Assembly (NCBI GenBank): GCA_900762005.1
Contig: CAAFEV010000115.1
Span: 1 to 24,434 of the forward strand
DNA length: 24,434 nucleotides
DNA from: an uncultured Oscillospiraceae bacterium
GTDB lineage: Bacteria > Bacillota > Clostridia > Oscillospirales > Oscillospiraceae
Reading direction: 5' to 3'
Shown: piece after piece, positions 1 through 7,853 of the stretch
How positions within the stretch are numbered: the first letter of the stretch is position 1
Layout of the letters: every line of letters begins with the position of its first letter
The notes under the pieces: model-generated
Databases searched by the model: none
What the model was told of the DNA's origin: nothing
The model's input: the letters and a program-made list of their open reading frames with translations, nothing else
Program-made: the position numbers and the translations under genes

Positions 1-49
1 GCCGAAAATCAAACCTTTTTCCGCAGTTCTATTTCCGTGCAGCCGCGCA

Positions 50-57
50 TATATAAT
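50..57 (+). promoter_or_regulatory. possible spoIIP promoter -10 element
   Basis: TATAAT lies at 52-57, about 40 bp before the chosen spoIIP start. There is no good sigma-A -35 at 17 bp. In Bacillus, spoIIP is transcribed by sigma-E, whose -10 also begins with CATA, and CATA occurs at 49-52. Which sigma factor is used, and whether this is a promoter at all, cannot be settled because only 36 bp precede the longest open frame. Confidence 0.25.
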
Positions 58-96
58 CATGAGGCACGGGAAACAAAAGCAACGGGAGATGAGGCA

Positions 97-1071
97 ATGT
101 CGGTCAAAGAGCGTGTCGGGCTGTCCTTACGGGCGGTCTGCTTTGCCCTGCTTTTAACGGCGGCGGTATTCCGTCTGCTCTCCGATATGAACTGGGCCGA
201 GGTGTCGGACAGGCTCCGAAATTTCGGAAAAAAGCCGGCTACCGAGGTTGCCGTTGCGCAGCCGACCGAGCCGCCGCAGCCGCTTGCCGTGCAGGCGATG
301 GCGTATTTTCCGCCGACGCAGCTGGCAATCGCCTATACTGCCGCCGATGCGGACCTTGTCGGGCTGAAAAACCGCGCCGGAGCGTCCTTCGACCCCAAGG
401 AGCTGATATGTGCCCCGACACCCGTGGATTTTTCGCAGCCCGGGCCGAAGGTTCTGATTGTGCATTCGCACACCACCGAGGCCTATCTGGACACCTATAC
501 GGCAATCGGCAGCTACCACACCGACGATGGTGCCTACAGCGTTGTGCGCGTCGGGCAGACGCTCTGCGACGCGCTCAATTCCTACGGGATTGCAGCCGTG
601 CATGATACCGCGATTTATGACGAGCCGGACTACGATGCCGCCTATGAAAACGCGGCGCAGGGCATTGCGGCGTATTTGGAGCAGTACCCGACCATTCAGA
701 TGGTGATTGACGTCCACCGCGATTCCGTACAGCTCTCCGACGGAGCGGAGCTTGCGCTGCATACGACGCTGAACGGCGAGGACGCGGCAAAGCTGCTGCT
801 GGTCATGGGCACGGATTATTCGGGCTTGGAGCATCCGAACTGGCGCGGCAACCTGTCGTTTGCGCTGAAGCTTCAGGCTCTCTGCGAGCGCGACGCGGCA
901 GGGCTGTTTCGGGACATCACCCTGCGCTCCGACCGCTATAACGAGCATTTAACGCCCTATTCCATTCTGCTGGAGGTCGGCAGCGCGGGCAATACCTTGG
1001 CGCAGGCGCAGACCTCCGCCGAGTTTTTTGCCCGGGAGCTTGCGCTGCTGCTTTACTCCTGCGACAGTTGA
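97..1071 (+). CDS. spoIIP: stage II sporulation protein P (SpoIIP), peptidoglycan amidase/endopeptidase
   Basis: SpoIIP is a membrane-anchored cell-wall hydrolase of the SpoIID-SpoIIM-SpoIIP engulfment machine. It works from the mother cell on septal peptidoglycan during sporulation. The protein is 324 aa. A hydrophobic segment at about residues 10-28 acts as signal anchor, followed by a proline-rich linker. The SpoIIP domain begins near 117 with the VHSHTTEAY motif (HSH 123-125), then DVHRD (205-209), HPNWRGNLSFAL (246-257) and LLEVGSAGNT (291-300). The histidines of the first two motifs are the expected zinc ligands, and the glutamate of the last is a conserved family residue. The start is ATG 97, preceded by GGGAGATGAGG at 84-94; an in-frame GTG at 37 has no ribosome site and would place 20 residues before the anchor. 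The gene is monocistronic here. Its usual neighbour gpr is not visible, although the window begins just upstream. Confidence 0.93.
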   Translation: MSVKERVGLSLRAVCFALLLTAAVFRLLSDMNWAEVSDRLRNFGKKPATEVAVAQPTEPPQPLAVQAMAYFPPTQLAIAYTAADADLVGLKNRAGASFDPKELICAPTPVDFSQPGPKVLIVHSHTTEAYLDTYTAIGSYHTDDGAYSVVRVGQTLCDALNSYGIAAVHDTAIYDEPDYDAAYENAAQGIAAYLEQYPTIQMVIDVHRDSVQLSDGAELALHTTLNGEDAAKLLLVMGTDYSGLEHPNWRGNLSFALKLQALCERDAAGLFRDITLRSDRYNEHLTPYSILLEVGSAGNTLAQAQTSAEFFARELALLLYSCDS

Positions 1072-1130
1072 CTGCCTGCAGTTTTCCTCCGAGCCGTTCC
1101 TTTCCGTCACAGCGTGCTGATCGCTTTTTT

Positions 1131-1164
1131 ACCCGAACGCGCCTGCGTTCGGGTGCTTTTTTTT
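1131..1164 (+). terminator. rho-independent terminator after spoIIP
   Basis: A perfect 10-bp stem (ACCCGAACGC / GCGTTCGGGT, loop GCCT) is followed by GC and eight T. A weaker AGCG/CGCT hairpin with six T lies just before it at 1111-1130. Together they separate spoIIP from the next operon. Confidence 0.92.
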
Positions 1165-1173
1165 GCCGTGGGA

Positions 1174-1202
1174 TTGCAAAACCGTTGTCATTGCGCTATA
1201 CT
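1174..1202 (+). promoter_or_regulatory. sigma-A-type promoter of the M20 amidohydrolase operon
   Basis: TTGCAA (1174-1179), a 17-bp spacer and TATACT (1197-1202) lie directly after the spoIIP terminator and 35 bp before the next start codon. It is the only good promoter before the three-gene run 1237-4580. Confidence 0.7.
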
Positions 1203-1236
1203 GATTGAACAAACCTTGAACTTCGGAGGGATTTTC

Positions 1237-2295
1237 ATGCTCTCAGATCACCGCCGTGCGCTGCACCGCATTCCCGAGCTGGATTGGGTACTGCCCGAAA
1301 CCGCTGCCTATTTGCGTGCGCAGCTCTCCGCCCTGCCCTGCAAGGTGTTTTCACCGTGCGGCGATGCCGTCTGCGCGTTTTTCGATTTCGGAAAGACCGA
1401 AACCGTCGCCTTCCGCAGCGATATGGACGCGCTGCCTGTGACGGAGCGTACCGAATTGCCCTTTGCCTCGGCGCACGCGGGTAAAATGCACGCCTGCGGA
1501 CACGACGGTCATATGGCGGTGCTGCTCGGGCTTGCCTCGTATCTTGCCGGACAGACCGACTGCAAGCGCAATGTCCTGCTGATTTTTCAGCCTGCCGAGG
1601 AAACCACGGGCGGCGCAGGTGCCATCTGCGCGACCGGGCTTTTGCCGCAGTACCATGTTGCCTGTATTTACGGCATTCATCTGTGGCCGGGGCTGGCAAA
1701 GCACACCGTTGCCTCGTGCGCGGGGCCGATGATGGCAAGGGCGGCGCAGCTGCGCGTCGAGGTGCGCGGCAGGAGCGTCCACCTCGCGCACTGGCGCGAG
1801 GGAAACGATGCCTTAGCTGCCGCCGCCGACTTTTTGCGGCGGGTGTATGCCGTTGCGGAGCAAGCACCGTGTATTCTGCGCTTCGGACGGATGGAAAGTG
1901 GCACCGCGCCGAATACCGTCAGCGAAAGCACCGTGCTGGAGGGTTCTCTGCGCTGCTATGACGACGGTCTGTTTGCGCATTTGACGCAAAGCCTTTTTGA
2001 AGCGGCCGCCGCCGTGGAAACGGCAACCGCCTGCCGTTTTACCGTGACGAAGAGCGACGGATACCGCGCCGTCAGCAATGATGCCGCGCTGCTTGCGCAG
2101 GCGAAGAAACGCTTTCCGATTGCCGACGCCGCGCCGACCTACATCACGGAGGATTTTTCCGAATATCAGCGGCACGTGCCCGGCGTTTTCTTCCGTCTCG
2201 GCACGGGCGACGGTGCCGCGCTGCACAGCCCTCGGTTCGATTTTGACGAGGCGGTGCTCGAAACCGGCCTGTCCCTTTTGAAAACTCTGCTATAA
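1237..2295 (+). CDS. M20-family amidohydrolase (M20D-type metal-dependent amidase/deacylase)
   Basis: This is a cytoplasmic di-metal amidohydrolase of the family containing hippurate hydrolase, N-acetyl-diaminopimelate deacetylase and aminobenzoyl-glutamate/IAA-amino-acid hydrolases. It should cleave an N-acyl or amide bond of an amino acid or short peptide; the substrate cannot be read from sequence. Visible motifs are RSDMDALP (60-67), MHACGHDGH with Cys87 and His89, AEE (120-122), IHLWPG with His148, and LHSPRFDFD with His330. These cover the usual metal ligands and catalytic Glu. The dimerisation lid lies at about 168-275. At 352 aa it is slightly shorter than the usual 380-400 aa. ATG 1237 is preceded by CGGAGGG at 1224-1230; the longer frame from 1114 would begin inside the terminator region. 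The DUF3810 gene follows after 21 bp. Confidence 0.9.
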   Translation: MLSDHRRALHRIPELDWVLPETAAYLRAQLSALPCKVFSPCGDAVCAFFDFGKTETVAFRSDMDALPVTERTELPFASAHAGKMHACGHDGHMAVLLGLASYLAGQTDCKRNVLLIFQPAEETTGGAGAICATGLLPQYHVACIYGIHLWPGLAKHTVASCAGPMMARAAQLRVEVRGRSVHLAHWREGNDALAAAADFLRRVYAVAEQAPCILRFGRMESGTAPNTVSESTVLEGSLRCYDDGLFAHLTQSLFEAAAAVETATACRFTVTKSDGYRAVSNDAALLAQAKKRFPIADAAPTYITEDFSEYQRHVPGVFFRLGTGDGAALHSPRFDFDEAVLETGLSLLKTLL

Positions 2296-2316
2296 ACGCA
2301 ATTTTGAGGAAATATT

Positions 2317-3384
2317 ATGATTAAATCAACGCTGCGCCTGATAACCTCCGGCGTCCTGGTCGTTTTCACCGTGCTGACGGTGCTTGCCGCAAGGCTTCTG
2401 CCCGGCTTCTTTTTCTCCTTCTATCCGGCGTTTTCGCGCTGGGCGGTCGGCGCACTCTCCACACTCACCTCGGTGGTGCCGTTTGCGCTGTGTGAGATTC
2501 TGCTGTTCGGGCTGCTTTTGTGGTTTGTCGCGTCGCTCATTGCGGCGATTGTCCGCCGCCGTATGGTGCGCTGGCTCACGGGTCTGCTGCTGCTTGTCTG
2601 CGTCCTCGGCGCGGCGTTTGTCAATCTGTGGGGTCTGAATTATTTTGCCCCGAAAATGCAGACGCGCATGGAGCTGCCGATAAAGCAATATACCACCGCG
2701 CAGCTCAGACAGGCGACGGAGTACTATTTGCAGATGGCAAATCAGACCGCGCCGCTCGTTGAGCGCGACGAGAACGGGAAAATGCTGCCGCAGGATTTTT
2801 CCGCTTTAGCAGAGCAGGCGGGCGAGGGCTATGAGACGCTTGCAAAACGGTTCCCCTGCTTTGATGGCGTGACGGTGCGCGTTAAGCCGCTGCTGCTCGG
2901 CAAGCTCTCGGTGAGCGCAGGCTCAACCGGCGTTTTTATCTGCCTCACGGGCGAAAGCTGTGTGAGCAAGCTGACCTATACCGCCTCTCTGCCGTTTACA
3001 ATGTGCCATGAAATCGGACACCGTATGGCATTCGCACGCGAGGACGAGGCGAACTTTGCCGGGTATCTTGCCTGTGAGGTAAGCTCCTATCCCGCCTTCC
3101 GCTATTCCGGCTATTACAACGCCTTTGTGTACTGCTATAACGCGCTCAATGAGGTGGATGCGACTGCCGCCGCCGAGGTGATGTCCGCCTGCGGCGCGGA
3201 GCTTGCCGCCGATTTGAACGCCGCCGTTGCGCACTATGACGAGCTGCACGACGAGACGCTTTCTGCCGCCGGAGACAAGGTTTACGACACCTATTTAAAG
3301 ACCTTTTCCGTGCAGAGCGGTGTGCAGTCCTACGGCGAGGTGACGGATTTGCTGCTGACGTGGTATTTTGAGGAGCTGCAATGA
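2317..3384 (+). CDS. DUF3810-type membrane protein with zincin HEIGH motif
   Basis: This is a 355-aa integral membrane protein matching the DUF3810 pattern. Three hydrophobic segments (about 8-29, 55-79 and 86-107) are followed by a soluble domain. That domain carries TMCHEIGHRMAFAREDEANFAGYLAC: HEIGH is at 231-235 and the downstream EDEANFAGYLAC supplies Glu244 as probable third zinc ligand, a gluzincin-like arrangement. The family is known mainly by sequence, and protease activity is an inference from the motif. The start ATG has TGAGGA 6 bp upstream. Its stop overlaps the next gene by 4 bp (ATGA at 3381-3384), so it is probably translationally coupled to the MFS gene. The context with an M20 amidohydrolase and a transporter would fit turnover of peptides or amino-acid conjugates, but this is only a suggestion. 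Confidence 0.82.
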   Translation: MIKSTLRLITSGVLVVFTVLTVLAARLLPGFFFSFYPAFSRWAVGALSTLTSVVPFALCEILLFGLLLWFVASLIAAIVRRRMVRWLTGLLLLVCVLGAAFVNLWGLNYFAPKMQTRMELPIKQYTTAQLRQATEYYLQMANQTAPLVERDENGKMLPQDFSALAEQAGEGYETLAKRFPCFDGVTVRVKPLLLGKLSVSAGSTGVFICLTGESCVSKLTYTASLPFTMCHEIGHRMAFAREDEANFAGYLACEVSSYPAFRYSGYYNAFVYCYNALNEVDATAAAEVMSACGAELAADLNAAVAHYDELHDETLSAAGDKVYDTYLKTFSVQSGVQSYGEVTDLLLTWYFEELQ

Positions 3385-4580
3385 GGAAAAACACAACCTT
3401 CCGCTATGCGCTGATACAGATTATGCTCTGGGGCGAGTTCGGCTTTCTGATCTCCTTTGCCGCGCCCTTTTTAACGGAAAAGCTGGGCTTGTCGGATGCC
3501 GTTGCCGGAATTGTACTGGCGGCGGCAACCGGAGTGGCGTTTTTGGCACAGCCCGTGCTTACCGCGCTCATTGACCGCCGGGAGCTTCCTGTGCGGCGCG
3601 TGCTGATTGTCATCGGGCTGCTCAATGCGGTTTTTTCCGCTGCCGCCCTGTTTACGCAGCACAGCCTTGCGCTCACGACGGTGCTGTTCGCGTTGGCGTG
3701 TGTCTGTCTGCAGGTCGCGCCGTCCTTTTCCAACGCGCTTGCCATGCAGGGCATCCGCAACGGACAATCCATCAATTTCGGATTGGCACGCGGCATCGGT
3801 TCGCTATCCTTCGGTATCTGCTGCCGCATTACACCGCTTTTAATTGCGTATCCGCCGTTGGGCATGAACGCCGTTCCGCTGCTCGGTGCGGTCGTGGCGG
3901 CTCTGCTTGCCGTGACTGCGGCGATGTTTCCGCGCACACAGACTGTGGCAAAGCAGCCGTGCGAGAAGCCTGTCTCCGCCGTGATGTTTTTCCGCGAAAA
4001 CCGCCGTTTTTTTCTTGTCCTGCTCGGCGTGATTCTGCTTTATATCGGGCACAACACCCTAAGCAATTATATGTTTTATGTGGCGCAGAGCAAGCTGGGC
4101 GCAAAGGCAACGCAGGATAGCGCAGCCGCCCTGCAGGGAACGGCGTTGCTGATTTCCGCCGCTGTGGAGCTGCCGACCATGTTCCTGTTTGTGCGCTTTG
4201 TGCGGCGGGTGCGCTGCGATTTGCTGCTGCTGCTTTCCAGCGCGGTTATGACGCTGCGCCTGCTGTTAACGCTGCTGCTGCCGGGAGAAATCGGGCTTTG
4301 TCTCGCCCAGCTCACACAGTTGGGCGGCTATGCGCTCTTTGCCGTGAGCACGGTTTATTACGTCGGCACGGTGATTGAGAAACGGAATGTCGTAAAGGGT
4401 CAGACCTATCTCGGCGCGGCAAATACGATGGGCAATCTGCTTGCCTATCTGTGCGGCGGGCTGCTTCTCGGCGCGGCGGATTCCGCCGTGATGCTGTGGG
4501 TCTGCATCGGCATTTCCTCGTTGGGAATGCTTTGCGTCGGGCTTTTCCGCGAACGGGTGCGAAAAGTCGTCGGCACATAA
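3381..4580 (+). CDS. MFS transporter (MFS_1_like / LacY-NupG-like type)
   Basis: This is a 399-aa polytopic membrane protein with about 12 hydrophobic helices. The N-terminal stretch (RYALIQIMLWGEFGFLISF) and the short Asp-Arg-Arg loop after the second helix (TALIDRRELPVRR, about 62-74) fit the MFS subgroup that includes nucleoside and sugar proton symporters. A longer cytoplasmic loop near 195-205 divides the two six-helix halves. The substrate is unknown. The ATG overlaps the stop of the DUF3810 gene by 4 bp; the ribosome site is the GAGGAG at 3370-3375 inside that gene. Transport direction cannot be told from sequence. No terminator is visible after it, and the next unit starts from its own promoter 12 bp downstream. 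Confidence 0.85.
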   Translation: MRKNTTFRYALIQIMLWGEFGFLISFAAPFLTEKLGLSDAVAGIVLAAATGVAFLAQPVLTALIDRRELPVRRVLIVIGLLNAVFSAAALFTQHSLALTTVLFALACVCLQVAPSFSNALAMQGIRNGQSINFGLARGIGSLSFGICCRITPLLIAYPPLGMNAVPLLGAVVAALLAVTAAMFPRTQTVAKQPCEKPVSAVMFFRENRRFFLVLLGVILLYIGHNTLSNYMFYVAQSKLGAKATQDSAAALQGTALLISAAVELPTMFLFVRFVRRVRCDLLLLLSSAVMTLRLLLTLLLPGEIGLCLAQLTQLGGYALFAVSTVYYVGTVIEKRNVVKGQTYLGAANTMGNLLAYLCGGLLLGAADSAVMLWVCIGISSLGMLCVGLFRERVRKVVGT

Positions 4581-4591
4581 CACACTTTTAT

Positions 4592-4620
4592 TTGAAATCA
4601 GTTCCGAACTGTGATATGAT
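4592..4620 (+). promoter_or_regulatory. sigma-A promoter of the vanZ-like/metG operon
   Basis: TTGAAA (4592-4597), a 17-bp spacer and TATGAT (4615-4620) form one of the best promoters in the window. An inverted repeat ACCCG-TAAT-CGGGT (4621-4634) abuts the -10 and spans the expected start site. Confidence 0.8.
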
Positions 4621-4634
4621 ACCCGTAATCGGGT
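4621..4634. promoter_or_regulatory. inverted repeat over the vanZ/metG transcription start (possible operator)
   Basis: ACCCG-TAAT-CGGGT immediately follows the -10. The expected start is near 4627, so only half of it is transcribed. It therefore makes better sense as a DNA-level site than as an RNA hairpin. Short palindromes also arise by chance. Confidence 0.35.
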
Positions 4635-4656
4635 TATGATGGGAGGGAACGCTACC

Positions 4657-5067
4657 GTGAAACGGAACAGACTGCGGCTGTGGGGCATCCTCACCGCGCT
4701 GTGTGTGGCAATGATTTTTCTGCAATCCGCCCTGCCTGCCTCTGCAAGCCACACGGAAAGCACGGGCGTTCTGGCGTTTGTGCAGAGCCTGCTGCCGTGG
4801 GTGACGCACAATTTGCTGCGAAAAGCCGCGCATTTTACGGAATTTCTCCTTTTTGGCTTTGCCCTAACCAAGACCTTCCGCTATGCAAAAAACTTTTATC
4901 TGCTCAAGCCGTTGGCGTTCGGACTGCTCACCGCCCTGTGCGACGAGACGCTTCAGCTTTACATTCCCGGACGCAGCGGGCAGATTACCGATGTCTGGGT
5001 GGATTTTGCCGGTGCGCTTACCGGTGCACTGCTTGTCTGGCTGTTTTACAAACTTAGGAGGAAATAA
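4657..5067 (+). CDS. VanZ-family membrane protein
   Basis: This is a small VanZ-like protein of about 136 aa with three to four predicted helices (about 8-26, 56-74, 84-97 and 112-131). Family hallmarks are RKAAHFTEF (55-63) and the stretch DETLQLYIPGRSGQITDVWVD (96-116), with conserved His59, Glu62, Asp96, Glu97, Gln100 and Asp112. VanZ of vancomycin transposons gives low-level teicoplanin resistance, and many chromosomal homologues have no assigned role. GTG 4657 is chosen because GGGAGGG (4641-4647) sits 9 bp upstream. An in-frame ATG at 4636 lies before that site and only about 9 bp after the expected transcription start. The metG start is 3 bp past its stop, with the metG ribosome site inside the last codons. 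Confidence 0.85.
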   Translation: MKRNRLRLWGILTALCVAMIFLQSALPASASHTESTGVLAFVQSLLPWVTHNLLRKAAHFTEFLLFGFALTKTFRYAKNFYLLKPLAFGLLTALCDETLQLYIPGRSGQITDVWVDFAGALTGALLVWLFYKLRRK

Positions 5068-5070
5068 CCC

Positions 5071-7017
5071 ATGTGTGAAAGCTGCAAAGAAAAATTCTAT
5101 ATTACAACGCCGATTTACTACCCGTCCGACCGTCTGCATATCGGCCACACCTACTGCACCGTCGCCACCGACGCCATGGCGCGTTATAAGCGTCTGCGCG
5201 GCTATGACGTGCTGTTTCTGACCGGTACGGACGAGCACGGACAGAAGATTGAAGCCCGCGCCGCCGCCGCTGGCATCACGCCGCAGGAGTTTGTGGACCG
5301 CATCGTCACGGGCGACAAGGGCGTTCTGGATTTGTGGAAGCTGATGAACATCTCCTATGACCGCTTCATCCGCACCACGGACGATTATCACGTCGCCGCC
5401 ATTCAGAAGATTTTCAAGGCGATGTACGACAAGGGCGATATTTACAAGGGCAGCTACAAGGGAATGTACTGCACCCCCTGCGAGTCCTTCTGGACGGAGA
5501 GCCAGCTCAAGGACGGCAAATGCCCCGACTGCGGCAGAGAGTGCCAGCCCGCCGAGGAGGAGGCTTATTTCTTCCGCCTTTCAAAGTATGCCGCGCCGGT
5601 GCGCAAGCTGCTGACGGAAACCGATTTTTTGGAGCCGCGCAGCCGCGTCAATGAGATGGTCAACAACTTTATCGATGCGGGGCTGGAGGATTTGTGCGTC
5701 TCGCGCACGAGCTTCCGATGGGGTGTACCCGTGGATTTCGACCCCGGTCACGTGGTCTATGTCTGGGTGGACGCGCTGTTTAACTACACCACCGCCCTCG
5801 GCTTCCAAAATGACCGCTATGACGATTACGACAAATTCTGGCCTGCCGATGTGCATTTTGTCGGCAAGGAGATTGTCCGTTTCCATTCGATTGTCTGGCC
5901 GGCAATGCTGATGAGCATGGAAATGCCCCTGCCGAAAAAGGTCTACGGCCACGGCTGGCTGCTGCTCGACGGCGGCAAGATGTCCAAGTCCAAGGGCAAC
6001 GTTGTTGACCCCTATTTGCTCGCCGAGCGGTACGGCACCGATGCGCTGCGCTTTTTCCTGCTGCGCTCCTTCCCGTTCGGCTCGGACGGCAATTTCTCCA
6101 ACGAGCTGCTGATTTCCTGCATCAACACCGACCTTGCCAATGACCTCGGCAATCTGGTTTCGCGCACGGTTGCCATGGTGCAGAAGTACTTCGGAGGCAA
6201 ATTGGAGGCGGATCAATTCTACGTTGCGGCGCAGGACCGGGAGCTTGTCATGATGGCAGGCACGCTGCATGAGCGCTACGAAGCGCAGATGGAGGCGTAT
6301 GCCTTCCAGAATGCACTGTCCGAGATTTTCGCGGTGATTTCCCGTGCAAACAAGTATATTGATGAGACTGCGCCGTGGATTCTGGCAAAGGACGAGAGCA
6401 AACGTGCCCGCCTTGCCTGCGTGATGTACCACCTGCTTGAGACTGTGCGCATCTGCGCGGGGCTGCTGCAGCCGTTTATGCCCGCAACCACCGAGGAGAT
6501 TGAAAAGCGCATCGGAGCGACGGAATACGACTGGGACAGCCTGTGTAAATTCGGACGCCTTGCGCCGGACGCCGCCGTCACAGGCGCAGACGCCCTCTTC
6601 CCGCGCATCGACGCACAAAAGGAGCTTGCGGAGCTGGACGCGCTGACCGCCAAGCCGGAGGAAAAAGCAGACCCGTTGCCCGAGCCGCTTCCGCCCGTCA
6701 GCTTTGACGAGTTCTGTAAGGTGGAGATGACCGTGGTCAAGGTGCTCACCTGCGAGGCGGTCAAGAAGTCCGAAAAGCTGCTGAAATTCACGCTGAATGA
6801 CGGCACGGATACCCCGCGCCGGATTTTATCCGGCATTGCAAAGTTTTACAAGCCGGAGGAGCTGCTCGGTAAGACCCTCGTCGCCGTGACGAATCTGCCG
6901 CCACGCAAGATGATGGGACAGGACTCCTGCGGAATGCTGCTGTCGGCAGAGCGCGGAGATAAGCTGCATTTGGTCATGCTCGATGACGCGGTTCCCGCCG
7001 GAGCAAGACTGGTTTAA
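5071..7017 (+). CDS. metG: methionine--tRNA ligase (MetRS) with C-terminal tRNA-binding domain
   Basis: This class I aminoacyl-tRNA synthetase charges tRNA-Met with methionine in the cytosol. The 648-aa protein has the Rossmann catalytic core with HIGH at 23-26 and KMSKS at 303-307. A zinc knuckle carries Cys134, Cys137, Cys151 and Cys154 in two CxxC pairs. An anticodon-binding helical domain spans about 360-500. An OB-fold tRNA-binding domain (Trbp111/EMAP-like) spans about 545-648 and ends with LPPRKMMGQDSCGMLLSAE-type residues. Length and domain order match Bacillus/Clostridium-type MetG. AGGAGG at 5056-5061 lies 9 bp before ATG 5071, within the end of the VanZ-like gene, so the two are probably co-transcribed and coupled. 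No T-box leader precedes the operon. Confidence 0.98.
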   Translation: MCESCKEKFYITTPIYYPSDRLHIGHTYCTVATDAMARYKRLRGYDVLFLTGTDEHGQKIEARAAAAGITPQEFVDRIVTGDKGVLDLWKLMNISYDRFIRTTDDYHVAAIQKIFKAMYDKGDIYKGSYKGMYCTPCESFWTESQLKDGKCPDCGRECQPAEEEAYFFRLSKYAAPVRKLLTETDFLEPRSRVNEMVNNFIDAGLEDLCVSRTSFRWGVPVDFDPGHVVYVWVDALFNYTTALGFQNDRYDDYDKFWPADVHFVGKEIVRFHSIVWPAMLMSMEMPLPKKVYGHGWLLLDGGKMSKSKGNVVDPYLLAERYGTDALRFFLLRSFPFGSDGNFSNELLISCINTDLANDLGNLVSRTVAMVQKYFGGKLEADQFYVAAQDRELVMMAGTLHERYEAQMEAYAFQNALSEIFAVISRANKYIDETAPWILAKDESKRARLACVMYHLLETVRICAGLLQPFMPATTEEIEKRIGATEYDWDSLCKFGRLAPDAAVTGADALFPRIDAQKELAELDALTAKPEEKADPLPEPLPPVSFDEFCKVEMTVVKVLTCEAVKKSEKLLKFTLNDGTDTPRRILSGIAKFYKPEELLGKTLVAVTNLPPRKMMGQDSCGMLLSAERGDKLHLVMLDDAVPAGARLV

Positions 7018-7022
7018 CCAGA

Positions 7023-7064
7023 AAAACACCGCTGCATGGACGCAATGCCCATGCAGCGGTTTTT
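7023..7064. terminator. bidirectional terminator between metG and the methyltransferase gene
   Basis: A perfect 12-bp stem (7028-7039 with 7049-7060, arm ACCGCTGCATGG, loop of 9) is flanked by A-rich sequence on the left and five T on the right. It can therefore stop transcripts from both converging genes, which end at 7017 and 7078. Confidence 0.9.
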
Positions 7065-7077
7065 GTATGTGCGCCGT

Positions 7078-7791
7078 CTATGTTTTGCGCAGTACGATTT
7101 TAATGAAGTTCAGGTACTTTCCCGCGCCTGCCTCCATGCTCCTGCGGTCGGAAACGGCATACTCGTTTTCCTGCCGCAGCCAGTCCGCCCAGACCTCCTC
7201 GTTGCTCTGCATTTCCTCAACGCAAAGCACCTCTGCCCGGCTCTGCCCGACCATGCGCGTCCAGTACGCCGTGTCGTGCATATAGTCCATCTGCTCCGGC
7301 GTCCACGAAAGCAGCAGTTCCGGCGGCAGCTTGTCGTGACAGTCGTGCTTCATGCCGGGAACGGCGATGTAGACATAGCCGCCCGGTTTCAAAAACGGCA
7401 GCAGCTTTTCGTCTAAATATGCCGTGTCGCGCCCGAAATAATTGTAGGAATCCGTGCTGACAATTGCGTCAAAAAAGCACGGCGCAAACGGCAGCGCGGT
7501 TGCGTCCGCCTTCACGGGGATAATTTGTTCGTGCGAAAGTCCGAAGCTGTCGAAAAATTTACGGTTTTCCTCCGGCTCGCTCCATAAATCGGCGGCGTAA
7601 ACCGTAAAGCCGTATTCTTTCGCCAAAAACACAGAGGTCAGCCCCGTTCCGCTGCCAAGGTCGCAGACCACGGCTCCCGACGGGATGCGGTGTCCCAAAA
7701 GCAGCTCTTCCTCTAACTTCAACGGGTTCGGACCCATAATCTTTGCCAACAGCTCCGGCGTAGCGTAGGCCTTGTTGCGTGGATAATTCAT
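7078..7791 (-). CDS. class I SAM-dependent methyltransferase
   Basis: This is a 237-aa cytosolic methyltransferase. Motif I is VVCDLGSGTGLTS (41-53), followed by the acidic AADLW (66-70) that should hold the SAM ribose. DATALPF (96-102) and the FDAIVSTDSYNYFG strand (107-120) fit motifs II and III, and LKPGGYVYIAVPG (134-146) is the usual post-III element. The C-terminal 90 residues should form the substrate cap; the methyl acceptor (small molecule, lipid or protein) is unknown. AAGGAGGG lies 7 bp before the ATG. It has its own promoter (TTGACA-17-AATAAT, 7841-7813) between it and the upstream MFS gene. It may therefore be expressed independently, although all four genes of this strand block point the same way. 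Confidence 0.88.
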   Translation of the reverse strand: MNYPRNKAYATPELLAKIMGPNPLKLEEELLLGHRIPSGAVVCDLGSGTGLTSVFLAKEYGFTVYAADLWSEPEENRKFFDSFGLSHEQIIPVKADATALPFAPCFFDAIVSTDSYNYFGRDTAYLDEKLLPFLKPGGYVYIAVPGMKHDCHDKLPPELLLSWTPEQMDYMHDTAYWTRMVGQSRAEVLCVEEMQSNEEVWADWLRQENEYAVSDRRSMEAGAGKYLNFIKIVLRKT

Positions 7792-7812
7792 TGCAATCCC
7801 TCCTTATGCTCC

Positions 7813-7841
7813 ATTATTCCATAATTCGGGAGTCGTGTCAA
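7813..7841 (-). promoter_or_regulatory. sigma-A promoter of the methyltransferase gene
   Basis: On the minus strand, TTGACA (7841-7836), a 17-bp spacer and AATAAT (7818-7813) lie in the 62-bp gap after the MFS stop codon. The -35 is a consensus match and the -10 differs at one base. Confidence 0.75.
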
Positions 7842-7853
7842 TGGGGGATTTGC

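Noticed and set aside
4581..4656. T-box or other riboswitch before the metG operon
   Set aside because: Only about 30 nt of leader exist between the promoter and the first start codon, too short for a T-box, and no AGGGUGGNACCGCG-like element is seen.
4266..4871. 201-codon minus-strand frame spanning MFS, promoter and VanZ-like gene
   Set aside because: It crosses a strong plus-strand promoter and two well-supported genes, and has no family signal.
5581..6618. 345-codon open frame antisense to metG
   Set aside because: It is fully inside metG on the other strand and has no recognisable motif. Long antisense frames are expected at this GC content.
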